This document shows positions 10,001 to 18,421 of a stretch of 47,563 nucleotides of DNA, in pieces. Below the pieces are notes generated by a model that did not search any database, was not told the origin of the DNA, and saw nothing but the letters and a program-made list of their open reading frames with translations. The first letter of the stretch is position 1; every line of letters starts with the position of its first letter. The translations under genes were made by a program, and so were the position numbers. Origin of the DNA: a virus; IMG/VR virus record IMGVR_UViG_3300015263_000348, positions 1 through 47,563 of that record, one strand, 5' to 3'.

Positions 10001-13000
10001 ACGGTGCAGGACTATTTTGAAAAGATATTCTTCTATATCAGAAAGACCTACGAATACGAGCAGTTTAGAAATGATGCAGTCAATTATGGCGACGTATATT
10101 ACTTGGATATTTCAGGTTCCCAGCTGGTTCCATCAGACAAGCTGAATATGACGTTGACGGCTCCACCCGTCAATAATCCAGCCGCAAAGATTCGTCCAGG
10201 CGACGTAGTTTCGGTTGAAGAAGGGCGTCTGCTCATAAACGGGCGAGAAACGCCTGCTATGTCTCTTGACGAACTGGAAGATGCCACTAAACAGCTCGAG
10301 CCAGAAACTCTAGTTATGGATCAGGAGACTATCAACCCCAATTCAATTATGATTCATGATAATACCGAGGTGAGAATTAGCCATATCGAGTCGAAGACCA
10401 TATCTGAAATGGCTCATGAAAGGTTTGGTACTCGGTTTGATGAATTCGTGTTCGAGATTGGAACCGCCTTTAGAATTCTGCGGGATGGCGTAGCTAGGTC
10501 TGACCCTGAATACAAAGGAATGGAAAAGTGGGCTATCGGTGTTAGCTTCGATCCGGGGTATCGAGGCGTTAATATCATGGTTCCTTTTTCGGGAATGTTT
10601 ATCAATCCCGCCGTTCCTGAATATACAGATTCGCGGCGGGCTGGCGTCGGCATGGTCATTACCATGCTTCATGAAATAGCGCACTTCAAGTTCAGAAAAC
10701 ACAACGCGTCGTTTGTATCTGAGCTACAGAGCCTTTTGAACAGGCTAATAAGTACAGAAGGAGGAGGCTTCAGTGGCTTCACGCAAAAAGTTGTCGACTC
10801 GATCGAAAGACATCGGGACATCTTTGACTTCGTTAATGGGGCCTTCACAGGAGCATACGATCTCCGGGCTCGTGGACGCAGCTTCGAAACTGATAGCTCC
10901 CTCGAAGTCCGAAATGGAGGTGGTGTTGGAGCAGCTTCACAGGTTAGCAGTTCAGGACAACTTGGACCCGGTGTATCAGGCGCAACTGGAGAGGGCACGG
11001 CAGCAGCTAACCAAGGTGCCAAACGTTCCAGCATTAGTCTCCAGTCTAAGGCAGATGGGAATCTAACAGTCGAGAATAGAGAAAACGAGCGAATAGCTCG
11101 GGACATCAGTCCTGCCTTTCAGAGGATACCCGCACAGCCTTCGACCAAAGGTGTCAAGTCTGGCGTCAAGGGGGCCTTCAGAAATACCCCCGGCGGCGTG
11201 CCGCCCGCCACCCAACAGATGGGAGTTCATGCTGACCACATGAATATCCTCTACAATTATGCCTACGGAAATGACCGGCTCGCAGACTTGAATCCTCGGT
11301 TCACTCCGCTGCTGCGCTATAACGAACGGGTCCGCGAGATGCGGCTCGACACAGCAAAGATCCACGACTATGCACTCAGAATCTTGAAGCCGTGGCGGCG
11401 CCTCGGGACGCAGACCGAGAACCTCGCAGCCATGATTGACGATTACTCAAATATGGTCTATCGCTCGTCGAAGGAGATCGCTAGGGGCGTCATGAGGATG
11501 CCCACGCAGCAAGAGTTCCTTGATCTTGTCAAGAAGCATCAGTTGAGCCGCGAAGCCCTCCAGGTATTTCTAGCGCAGAAGAAATTCTTCTCCAATTACT
11601 TGACGCTAGTCACACAGAATGCAATGGAGCACGCCCGCCGCGTCATTTCAGATCCCGTCAAGCTAGCCAATACTCTAGATGCTATTAGGAATTCAAGCGC
11701 CGCAATGGCCAGCAGACCCTATTTCCCGCATTTGCGATTTGGGTCGCATTGGGTTGAAGTCAGACATATCCCTACGAACAAGATCGTTCACTTCGAAACC
11801 TTTGAGCGGCGGGGCGTGCTCTCAGCAGAGCGTCAGCAGTTGCGCTTCAAAGAGCAGATGCGACAGAAGTTCCCTGATCGCGCCGTTTATAGGGTGACGA
11901 ATGGTGTCCTTCCTGAACAAGTGCAGCCCTTCATTGGATTGCCTCCAGAGCTGCTTGAGCACATCAAGGATCAGCTTCAGTTGCTTCCAGCTCAGCGCGA
12001 TGCGATGGAGCAGTTGATGTACGAGCTGTCGCCAGCAGCCTCGTTCACCCACCGCTTCATTCACAAGAACTATACACCTGGCTACTCGCACGACTTCATG
12101 CGGGCCTTTGCGAGGTATGCCTTCCACGGCGCGAGGTACTATGCCCGAGCCAAGTATGGCTGGATGCTTCAGGAGGAGATCAAAGCGGCTCGTCAGTTCA
12201 CTGGCAACAAGGAAGGGGCTATTGCCAACTACATGGCCGAGCACTTTCAAAATACTGTGCTCGACGCTAGAGGCGACTTTGGGTTGTTCAAGGGTGCCAT
12301 CTTCTTGTGGGTATTTGGCTACTCAGTGGTCGGAGCTACAATCAACCTATCACAAGTGCCAATGATTTCATTCCCCTTCCTGGCTTCACGTTTTGGCGGG
12401 GCCGGAAAAGGCGACGCACTTGCTATGAAAGAGCTTGTGCGTCAGATCACAAACTTCAAGAACTTCTACACTAAAGGCGCGTATGATAATCAGACCGACT
12501 TCGAGATGCGAGCGATGGACTACGGCATCAAGTCAGGCCGCATCACTGAGAGCTTTGCGAGTCAACTCGCGGGTATAGCCCAAGGTGGCAACCTCTTCGG
12601 AGTGGGCAACAATGCTTTTGAGAGGGGTATAAGTGATCTGCTGGATCGGGGCGCTTGGATGTTTGAGATGACGGAACAGTTCAACCGTCGCCTCACTTAT
12701 ATGACGGCGCTCAATCTTGCAAGTAGAGATCCCGGATCACTGGCCGTCAAGGAAGCACTGAACAAGTACAACGACGAATTCCAACACCTGAAGCGGAGCG
12801 GCTTTAGTGACTTGGAGGCTAGAGCCGTCGTCGCCGCCATCCACTCAACGGAGCAGACCCAATTCGTCTACTCGCGGGACACTCGTCCAAAGTTTATGAG
12901 AGGACGCCTCGCCGGAACGGTGTTTGTGTTTTGGACCTATATGGTCAACGTGCTTCAGTTGTTGGGAGCCAACAAGTCTAGCGTCATGCCGCGCTTCTTG

Positions 13001-14110
13001 TTCATTATGCTGGCAATGGGCGGCTTGATGGGAGTGCCGGGAGCTGAGAATGGCAAAGACATCATCAACTGGCTGGCAAAGAAGTACTTTGGAGATGACT
13101 TCGACCTAGAGCTGGCAATGCGCGAGTTCATTCGCGATTTATCGGGCGGCAAAGTCGATCCAACAGTTATCCTTCATGGACTGTCGTCGCGCGGCTTCGG
13201 GATACCGGCCCTCATTGATATGCTTGGGGAGCATCCGGGGCGCGGTCTAGTTCAGCAACCGCAGGACGTGGCCGCAGCCTACAAGGACTATCTTGAACTC
13301 TACAAGAAACGGGGCGGCAAGTCGCCAATGGAAATGGAGGAATTTCGCAAGCAGCATAGCCAGAATGTGCCGGTTCCAGTATTCGATCTTTCACGCTCGC
13401 TTAGTATGGGTAAACTTCTGCCTCTGGAATTGGACAAGCTGACTGATCCGGGGAAAGACGTCAATGAAGCTATTGCCTCATCTACGCAGCAAGCTGCGGG
13501 CGCTATCTTCAGCGTTGGCTTCAACCTCTATAAAGCTCTGCATGACTATCAGAGGCCAGCAAGCGACCTCAAGAGGTGGGAAAGGGCCATGCCACGGGCG
13601 CTGGCTGGTGCGTCTCGCGCGTATAGAGCGTTCACGCAAGGCCGTGAGCGAAGCCAAGGCGGTCCCGCCGGGGCGTCGACGGTCGTCAACTACGACGTCC
13701 GTGACACGGAGCAAATGGCCGAAATAATCGGAATGTCGCTCGGCTTCATGCCCGCGAGGCAGAGTGCCCAATGGGATCTCATTATGGCGCAGCAAGAGGT
13801 AATCAAGAAGTTTGATCTTGAACGAGAGATCCTCTTGAAGCAACTCTACGAGGCGCAGCAGGGTGGAATCTCGGAGGAGATTGGCAAAGTTCAACAAGCC
13901 ATCACTGATTATAATGATAACCTTCCCGATTGGGCTATAGGAAAGTCCATTGGAGGCAAGAGCGCCCTCTCGTCACTAAAGACCCAAATCAAGGGCCGTG
14001 CCTATAGAGAGGCTGGTGTCCCTGTTCGTAAGAGCGACCGGGGTATCGTGCAGAACCTTCAGAGCTTGTTCCCCGGCTCCGTCGTCGACGTCAGGCGCGT
14101 TCCCCAATAG
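7082..14110 (+). CDS. Giant polyvalent virion protein: GHKL ATPase, HEXXH peptidase, PLxRFG-like domain
   Basis: 2,342 residues. Residues 1-60 are Pro/Gln-rich and disordered. Residues of about 165-230 are a long glycine-rich hydrophobic segment suited to membrane entry. Residues of about 655-950 hold an Hsp90/MutL-type ATP site: N-box KELLQNSFDA (Glu687, Asn691, Asp694), G1 box YDNGTGM (Asp725, Gly727, Gly729) and a GNLGIAKM loop (754-761). Residues of about 1100-1240 hold a zinc peptidase-like motif LHEIAH (His1197, Glu1198, His1201). Residues of about 1430-2342 resemble the C-terminal polyvalent-protein region, with NLSQVPMISFPFLASRFGG at about 1755-1773. Related phage polyvalent proteins are thought to be packaged and injected to disarm host defences or help DNA entry. 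It ends the rightward block. Confidence 0.85.
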   Translation: MDNPYLSLPDAAPQGQNPQAAPQTTPSNVPLTQQGGGGNPYSTLPDATVNKEWGGYPALKGGDPASASPSDPRDAAGPGYGQVVQGLISSTIGMNSATSGAFAEATGVVMGHPELEAFGAQLAQSGENWQKDYPALVPTYRDIRTDSVGNFIQDFANWGKFSMGQAVGSMLLPILGGMAGAGVGTAIGGGATAPVGGVGAVAGAPIGAVVGFGAGFAAPAYINNVGDVYLSIKSDPDIQALIAQGKLSKEKAAKVAYIVGLPITALDSVGAEKVLGIGKARDMKRSIIRRIIKGMVTGTLWEGTTEGIQDIMSQVAQSYLGSNPTMKARVESVLDNAFGGAWGGLASGGVSHIPRGKTPGPNTGPTLTDQEANNAYKGLVGERGPGPTAEQVVAEQQQARQQQQPPPGGPPGAAPIVTTPESTTTEATGGPANLGTGQVYNEANPPPQGEVVPGQAPVEPAPQATPGPEFGGLEAYAGFPVNMDIGFGYSIRSGDFQGKKFALVDDQGQVLAASSDIHDVYARAMHFLDIGDEALQGPPPGHTYYSETTDKTYTPQQAEDLARKFLKDRNFPAEGAGPEIINQAIQKGMHLRSGIKPAAPTGRALVPVSAPGPYTLSSRVVDFVDKQRRQQGLLSKPSSQDLFPSKQEVAPQEEVARIRVDVGRTTRILGPKLYGEPSQLPRVAVKELLQNSFDAIKALLEKGTLEQGHIDFSVDEDKRVLRVYDNGTGMTKDTLLKKFLTIAGSHKETTRPSGNLGIAKMLVLFENKGLRVLSLRDGILSRLYTTGEELLAAAEEDSTAVPPKVQYSPPTAAESAMFPEGHGTIIEITVPKNYQSSSSRDLQDIWLPTWDQSFEVLKYSPLFDNIQVTWNGETIRNIGSTFNLRDYTTYTNVDFPWGTVRMYVSRGEVPFNSWGDNVHVLSNGIWQFNQSIKVVEDGVKKHVPYRFYVDVSPSVAADHVGYPFDLNRQRFSPTVQDYFEKIFFYIRKTYEYEQFRNDAVNYGDVYYLDISGSQLVPSDKLNMTLTAPPVNNPAAKIRPGDVVSVEEGRLLINGRETPAMSLDELEDATKQLEPETLVMDQETINPNSIMIHDNTEVRISHIESKTISEMAHERFGTRFDEFVFEIGTAFRILRDGVARSDPEYKGMEKWAIGVSFDPGYRGVNIMVPFSGMFINPAVPEYTDSRRAGVGMVITMLHEIAHFKFRKHNASFVSELQSLLNRLISTEGGGFSGFTQKVVDSIERHRDIFDFVNGAFTGAYDLRARGRSFETDSSLEVRNGGGVGAASQVSSSGQLGPGVSGATGEGTAAANQGAKRSSISLQSKADGNLTVENRENERIARDISPAFQRIPAQPSTKGVKSGVKGAFRNTPGGVPPATQQMGVHADHMNILYNYAYGNDRLADLNPRFTPLLRYNERVREMRLDTAKIHDYALRILKPWRRLGTQTENLAAMIDDYSNMVYRSSKEIARGVMRMPTQQEFLDLVKKHQLSREALQVFLAQKKFFSNYLTLVTQNAMEHARRVISDPVKLANTLDAIRNSSAAMASRPYFPHLRFGSHWVEVRHIPTNKIVHFETFERRGVLSAERQQLRFKEQMRQKFPDRAVYRVTNGVLPEQVQPFIGLPPELLEHIKDQLQLLPAQRDAMEQLMYELSPAASFTHRFIHKNYTPGYSHDFMRAFARYAFHGARYYARAKYGWMLQEEIKAARQFTGNKEGAIANYMAEHFQNTVLDARGDFGLFKGAIFLWVFGYSVVGATINLSQVPMISFPFLASRFGGAGKGDALAMKELVRQITNFKNFYTKGAYDNQTDFEMRAMDYGIKSGRITESFASQLAGIAQGGNLFGVGNNAFERGISDLLDRGAWMFEMTEQFNRRLTYMTALNLASRDPGSLAVKEALNKYNDEFQHLKRSGFSDLEARAVVAAIHSTEQTQFVYSRDTRPKFMRGRLAGTVFVFWTYMVNVLQLLGANKSSVMPRFLFIMLAMGGLMGVPGAENGKDIINWLAKKYFGDDFDLELAMREFIRDLSGGKVDPTVILHGLSSRGFGIPALIDMLGEHPGRGLVQQPQDVAAAYKDYLELYKKRGGKSPMEMEEFRKQHSQNVPVPVFDLSRSLSMGKLLPLELDKLTDPGKDVNEAIASSTQQAAGAIFSVGFNLYKALHDYQRPASDLKRWERAMPRALAGASRAYRAFTQGRERSQGGPAGASTVVNYDVRDTEQMAEIIGMSLGFMPARQSAQWDLIMAQQEVIKKFDLEREILLKQLYEAQQGGISEEIGKVQQAITDYNDNLPDWAIGKSIGGKSALSSLKTQIKGRAYREAGVPVRKSDRGIVQNLQSLFPGSVVDVRRVPQ

Positions 14111-15325
14111 TCAGTTGACTGTCCTTTTTGCAAGGACTAGACCACGCTTTCCATTCTGCTCTGTAATGGCTACAAGGCCACCCTCGACAGCTATCCTGAG
14201 GGCCTGTTTGAAATCCTTCTCGGTCATTGTAGTTTGGGTCAAGCGTCGCAGCTCGTCGGCTGGCAAGAAGCCGTAGCCCCTCACGAAAGCCTGAAGCGAA
14301 GCAACGTGGCGGGCCTCGTCGACTAGGCCGACCGATTCGAAGACCTTTAACATGGACTTCTCGGTGTCGCCAAGAATCAGGTCCGCTTCCTCGAGGTCCT
14401 CTTTTTCGATAAGGAGCTTCTGCCGCTTCGCGGCGGCTAAGACCATTGCCAACTTGTGCAGATGGGTTTGCTTCCGAGCTATGTAGCCGGAAAAGCGATC
14501 AGAGGAGAGGTGCGCTGCCCTCGCTGTGTAGTGCTTCTTGTACCAATCTTCACCCCAAGCTTCAGCCTCGGGAGTCAATCTATAGGGGCCAGCGAGAGAG
14601 GCTATCTCTTTCAAATCTTCGACTAGCTTCTTTTCGGTTTCGGCATAGTCGGCACTCTTGACCACTTTTGAAGGGTAAGCGACGTATTTGCGCTTCTCTT
14701 CGGCATAAACGAACACTACCCTTGAGGTCAAGCCTTCACCTACTAGGTTTTCACTGAAGTGGGTCCGCATCCAAGACGGAGTAGTTGCTCCTATTACGTT
14801 CAGCCACGGGTTTTCTACGTCGATGTCGCCGGAGGTTTTGGTCTTGTGCTTGAAGGGCTCTTTTTGACCGTCCCACATACGGGTCAAGAAGCTAACCAGC
14901 TGGGCGTCATCAGTTCTCAAGAAGGTACCTAACTCGGAGATGGAAATGGTGAGGCAGGACATAGGCAGAGTGGAGATATTGCCATCCTCGTCGATAAAGT
15001 CAAAGTACTCTTGGGCGGTAGACAGCGATTCCCCAAGAGCTTGCCATGTCATTGACTCAGGACCGAAGTGGATGCCGTCAACTTGGCGAAGGAGCCGCAT
15101 ACCAAGGCTGATTGAGGTGGATTTCGTGGCTATGCCTGGAGGGGCTACAAGTATGACGTAGAAGTTGGGAACCCACTGGAAGATAAGCTCGTCCTTCCAT
15201 ACACGCCTACGCAGAGCGCCTCCGACAGTCACGACTCCCGTCCAGAAGTGGAATATGTCGGGGGCCTCAGAGGCTGAGGTGTGGGCGACATAGGCTTTCA
15301 GCCAATTTGAGAAGTGGCGAGCCAT
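14111..15325 (-). CDS. DUF3987-like replication ATPase/helicase candidate
   Basis: 404 residues from the ATG at 15325, which has GGAA six bases upstream and lies just after the polymerase stop; a GTG at 15433 would add 36 poorly structured residues and overlap the polymerase gene. The pattern FxxWTGVVTVGGALRRRVW then NFYVILVAPPGIATKSTS matches the DUF3987 group, which are P-loop proteins beside phage replication genes. The loop is degenerate: Gly64 to Lys68-Ser69 with Thr in place of the usual second Gly. The C-terminus (HVASLQAFVRGYGFLPADEL onward) looks like a winged-helix domain. No other replicative helicase is visible, so it may fill that role. It ends against the stop of the giant gene. 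Confidence 0.7.
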   Translation of the reverse strand: MARHFSNWLKAYVAHTSASEAPDIFHFWTGVVTVGGALRRRVWKDELIFQWVPNFYVILVAPPGIATKSTSISLGMRLLRQVDGIHFGPESMTWQALGESLSTAQEYFDFIDEDGNISTLPMSCLTISISELGTFLRTDDAQLVSFLTRMWDGQKEPFKHKTKTSGDIDVENPWLNVIGATTPSWMRTHFSENLVGEGLTSRVVFVYAEEKRKYVAYPSKVVKSADYAETEKKLVEDLKEIASLAGPYRLTPEAEAWGEDWYKKHYTARAAHLSSDRFSGYIARKQTHLHKLAMVLAAAKRQKLLIEKEDLEEADLILGDTEKSMLKVFESVGLVDEARHVASLQAFVRGYGFLPADELRRLTQTTMTEKDFKQALRIAVEGGLVAITEQNGKRGLVLAKRTVN

Positions 15326-15372
15326 TGAAGTTCCGAAGATGGGGCGGATCGCAGGGTGATCTGCGCCCCCTT

Positions 15373-16134
15373 TTACGAGAGGGAGACTTTCTCTACGTCG
15401 CCCCAAGACACCTTGGAGCAGCTCATCCCCCACGGGATAACGAGTGGATCAGGGTAGGGAATTGGAACCTTCAACGCTTCGAGGATCTCCTTCTTGTTGC
15501 CGGAGTGGGTTTCGGGCGCTTGGAAGACGATGGAGTCGTGGTTCTGGAGGAGCATCTCGACCCATGAGTAGACCTTTTCGAGCTGTAGTGCACCAAAAAA
15601 CGAGACGAGAGCAACTGTAGACTGCGGTATCCATGCAAGGGCTTCTGGAAAGACAGCATCGGGCCGGTCAAAATATATTCTTCGGTATCCGAATTTATTC
15701 GAGACCGTTTTATTCGCATTGAGCGACGACTGGACTTGGCTATGCCAAGACTTGATAGGAGGGTGTATTTGGAACCATCGTCTTTGGAAGAGATCAGCTT
15801 CATGTATAGTCCAGCCGAGAGATACCGCAACTGTTCGAGCAACAGCTCCGTAATTTGTGGCGTGGACAGCCTTCTTGCACTCTTGGCGCTTCTTACGTTT
15901 GGGGCCATGATCGGCGTCTCCTGCTAGTTGTGTGAAGCCGCGGCCCCACATATCTTCGGCATTTTTTGAGTGGACATCAAGGCCCGCTCGAAAAGCGGCC
16001 ATAAGGTCCAAGTCGTTTGCTTCCCAAGCTACCACTTGGGCGTCGGCCCCAACTAGGTCGCAGTCGAACATCAGGTATCCGGGGTCTGGAATAAAGAGCT
16101 TCCTGATGTTGGGGAGGATGACTTGTTCGTTCAT
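15373..16134 (-). CDS. Family A DNA polymerase, C-terminal half (palm/fingers)
   Basis: 253 residues. It begins with the segment that leads into motif A (IRKLFIPDPGYLMFDCD) and has all the remaining polymerase motifs: motif A with Asp26 and Asp31 (Asp where most enzymes have the Glu steric gate), the O-helix motif B RQECKKAVHATNYG (Arg83, Lys87, Tyr95, Gly96; His91 where E. coli Pol I has Phe762) and motif C NHDS (His199, Asp200). It lacks exonuclease, thumb and the NLQNIP segment, which are on the gene at 16586-18421. The ATG at 16134 overlaps the dUTPase stop (ATGA). The two halves should assemble into one enzyme. Confidence 0.9.
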   Translation of the reverse strand: MNEQVILPNIRKLFIPDPGYLMFDCDLVGADAQVVAWEANDLDLMAAFRAGLDVHSKNAEDMWGRGFTQLAGDADHGPKRKKRQECKKAVHATNYGAVARTVAVSLGWTIHEADLFQRRWFQIHPPIKSWHSQVQSSLNANKTVSNKFGYRRIYFDRPDAVFPEALAWIPQSTVALVSFFGALQLEKVYSWVEMLLQNHDSIVFQAPETHSGNKKEILEALKVPIPYPDPLVIPWGMSCSKVSWGDVEKVSLS

Positions 16135-16586
16135 CGTCCGGTGCTCCCAAAGCCAGCCGTGCCCCTAGTCGAAGGGGCAGTTATCTCTGTACGCTCAAGG
16201 ATTGTCACCTCGGGGGTCGGCAGCACTACGAGCTGGGCGATGCGGTCTTCGTGCTTGACGTAATAGGACTCGTATCCTCCATTGTAGAGGAGAACAAGAA
16301 CCTCACCTCGATAGTCGGGGTCGATGACTCCCGGCGCATTAGTCACAAAGATCGAGTTGCTCTTAGCCATCCCAGAGCGCGAACATACGAAGCATGAATA
16401 GCCCTGCGGCGGGCTGACGATGAGGCCAGTAGGGATGGCTTTAGTCGTTCGTGGGGGGATCAGGGCAGTATTGGGACGTCCTGTCTCTGACACCAGATAT
16501 GCGTAGAGGTCGAACCCTACGCTGTTTTTTGTAGCCCGCGTTGGAAGGCGGGCTAACTTGCTCAGTCTGACTATTGAGAGTGACAT
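16131..16586 (-). CDS. dut: dUTP pyrophosphatase, inserted between polymerase halves
   Basis: 151 residues, full length for a trimeric dUTPase, which hydrolyses dUTP to dUMP and diphosphate and keeps uracil out of DNA. All five motifs are present: NSVGFDLYA, SRSGMAKSNSI, GVIDPDYRGEV, RIAQLVVLP and the C-terminal P-loop-like RGTAGFGSTG. The ATG at 16586 overlaps the stop of the polymerase N-half (TAATG) and the stop overlaps the start of the C-half (ATGA). It pairs functionally with the uracil-DNA glycosylase-like domain upstream. Confidence 0.95.
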   Translation of the reverse strand: MSLSIVRLSKLARLPTRATKNSVGFDLYAYLVSETGRPNTALIPPRTTKAIPTGLIVSPPQGYSCFVCSRSGMAKSNSIFVTNAPGVIDPDYRGEVLVLLYNGGYESYYVKHEDRIAQLVVLPTPEVTILERTEITAPSTRGTAGFGSTGR

Positions 16587-18421
16587 TAGTCCTCGTCCCC
16601 TTTAGGTATATTCTGGAGGTTGGTGCCAGCCCCGAAAGCATTCGTTGAACTGGACCAACGGAAGGTTTCAGTTCCGGCCACATTGAAGCTGCAACGCATA
16701 CGACCGTCTGGGTCAAGGTCTGCGTCGATGAAGTGAGACTGAAAGACGCCGACCGACCTAGCCTCAAGCAGTAAGTTGAAGATGCGCGTAAATTCGGGAT
16801 GCTTCTTCTTCAAGGAGTCCATAGCTTCGGCCCCGAGTGTGTCGTTGCCGGTTTTGCGGTGGCGGGGAAGCTTCATACCAAGCAGCTCGCCAAAGACGAA
16901 TCTCTGCTGAAAAGGAGAGCGGTACCAAGGAGTCTTTTGCTTCTTGCCGGTTTCGCGGTCTACCCACTCCTGAGGAATAATGGTCTCCAAAATTCCGAAG
17001 ATGCGGGACAGCACGTCGGTCAATTCAACCTTTAGACGACCACGAAGGTTTTTGTTGATAAGGACGCCGCGGTTCATCATTCGAAGCGCAAGGTTGTTTC
17101 TCTCTAGAGTTTCTTCCCACTGCCGCGAAAGGCCGAGCTGTACGATTAGAGTCTTCAGGGACTCCGCTATCTCGAAGGTGCGGACGCAATCCATACAGTT
17201 GTAGGCCAGCATTTCGGGGAAGGTGTCCTTGATGTCCCAGTTCTTTCCATCGTCCTTCCAATACCAGTGATAATGGCAATAGAGTGATGATAGGTAGTCG
17301 AGGGACTTCGGAGTGCCCGGCCAAAGCAAGTGATGGGCCAGCATAGTATCGAAGGACAATTTCAACTTGACGGCTAGCATGGCCTGAATGTATTGGGTGT
17401 CGTAGATGAAGTTCTGACCAATCAGCTCCACGTTCTTGTGGGTTAAGAGTCTACGCAAGAGGTCAACAAGAATGATCTCTTGGTCGATTGGCCAGAAGCT
17501 CTCGAACGATGGGCCATTGATGAAGGGAATGACCATCGCAAAGTTCGCACTATCTGCGAACCCAATACAGATCAAGCTTCGGCGTGCAGTTTCTACGTCA
17601 CATACGAGGGGAAGTCTCTCGCCCGAATCCAGACGAGAAAGCCAATTCCGAAGCTTTAGGTGGGCTTGGTCGAAGGTAGGCATCGACCAGAAAACTGGTG
17701 AAGGTAGAGGACGCCAGTCGCCCCGCAGTGCTAGGGGAACTCGAGCCTTCAAGTCGTGGACTGTGATGGCTCGAAGTGCCCACTGCCGCATTATTGCGGC
17801 AGGATGGATGATGGGGAGAACGCGGGCTCTGCCGATTTCTGGAAGCCCATGACACATGGACCCCCGCCAGTTCATTATGCCAGAAGGAACCCTTCGGCCT
17901 TCAGCCTCGGCGGCCCTTGACCAACCCGCGTGATCAGTCGTGGCCCAGAGGGAGTAATTACCAGTACAGATGACGAGCCGTCGGGGAGAGGCGTTAATTT
18001 GAGCGTGAAGCCGCGCCAACTCATTTCTAACGAACCGTCCGGGGTAAAGCCCTCGGAGTTCTTCGGAGCTTGTGAGGGGAAGGAGCCCGAAGGGGCTCCC
18101 GGAGGGATTGTCGTTGTTGCATTGTTCTTTGATTGAAGCGTTTCTTCCACCATAGAAGAGTCTCCACATATCATTGCCGGTCGGGCGGACGGCTGCGACA
18201 TTTGTGAGTAAAACTCGCTCTCTGCTGATGCCCGCTTCAGCAAGGATGCGAGTGAGTTCATTTCCGGAGGAGCCAACGAACGGGAGTTTGGCTTGATGCT
18301 CAGACTCTCCCCAAGCTTCTCCAACAAGTACGATCTCAGAGTCTTTTGGTCCTGAAGTTCCATACCATAGCTCATTTATTAGTGGAGGTGACTCCACCGG
18401 GGGATGAAGGATTGTTGCCAT
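16586..18421 (-). CDS. UDG-like domain fused to 3'-5' exonuclease and family A polymerase N-half
   Basis: 611 residues. Residues of about 28-215 are a family 4/5 uracil-DNA glycosylase-like domain: GEAWGESEHQAKLPFVGSSG (34-53) and HPAAI (His206). Residues of about 268-450 are a DEDD exonuclease: CDVET (Asp275, Glu277), IGQNFIYD and YNCMDCVRT. Residues of about 460-611 are the polymerase thumb and start of the palm, ending with TFRWSSSTNAFGAGTNLQNIP and KGDED. The remaining catalytic motifs lie in the gene at 15373-16134. The stop overlaps the dUTPase start. Its start overlaps the methyltransferase gene by 50 bases; a GTG at 18397 is an alternative. SPO1-like phages also carry UDG-like domains on family A polymerases. 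Confidence 0.9.
   Translation of the reverse strand: MATILHPPVESPPLINELWYGTSGPKDSEIVLVGEAWGESEHQAKLPFVGSSGNELTRILAEAGISRERVLLTNVAAVRPTGNDMWRLFYGGRNASIKEQCNNDNPSGSPFGLLPLTSSEELRGLYPGRFVRNELARLHAQINASPRRLVICTGNYSLWATTDHAGWSRAAEAEGRRVPSGIMNWRGSMCHGLPEIGRARVLPIIHPAAIMRQWALRAITVHDLKARVPLALRGDWRPLPSPVFWSMPTFDQAHLKLRNWLSRLDSGERLPLVCDVETARRSLICIGFADSANFAMVIPFINGPSFESFWPIDQEIILVDLLRRLLTHKNVELIGQNFIYDTQYIQAMLAVKLKLSFDTMLAHHLLWPGTPKSLDYLSSLYCHYHWYWKDDGKNWDIKDTFPEMLAYNCMDCVRTFEIAESLKTLIVQLGLSRQWEETLERNNLALRMMNRGVLINKNLRGRLKVELTDVLSRIFGILETIIPQEWVDRETGKKQKTPWYRSPFQQRFVFGELLGMKLPRHRKTGNDTLGAEAMDSLKKKHPEFTRIFNLLLEARSVGVFQSHFIDADLDPDGRMRCSFNVAGTETFRWSSSTNAFGAGTNLQNIPKGDED

Noticed and set aside
14090-14135. 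Bidirectional terminator at the convergent stops
   Set aside because: Only a five-base AGTCA/TGACT stem with a two-base loop is visible, too small for a hairpin.
16131-18421. Intein or sequencing frameshift as the cause of the split polymerase
   Set aside because: The N-half ends in KGDED with no intein splice motif, and a complete dUTPase gene with proper start/stop overlaps separates the halves.
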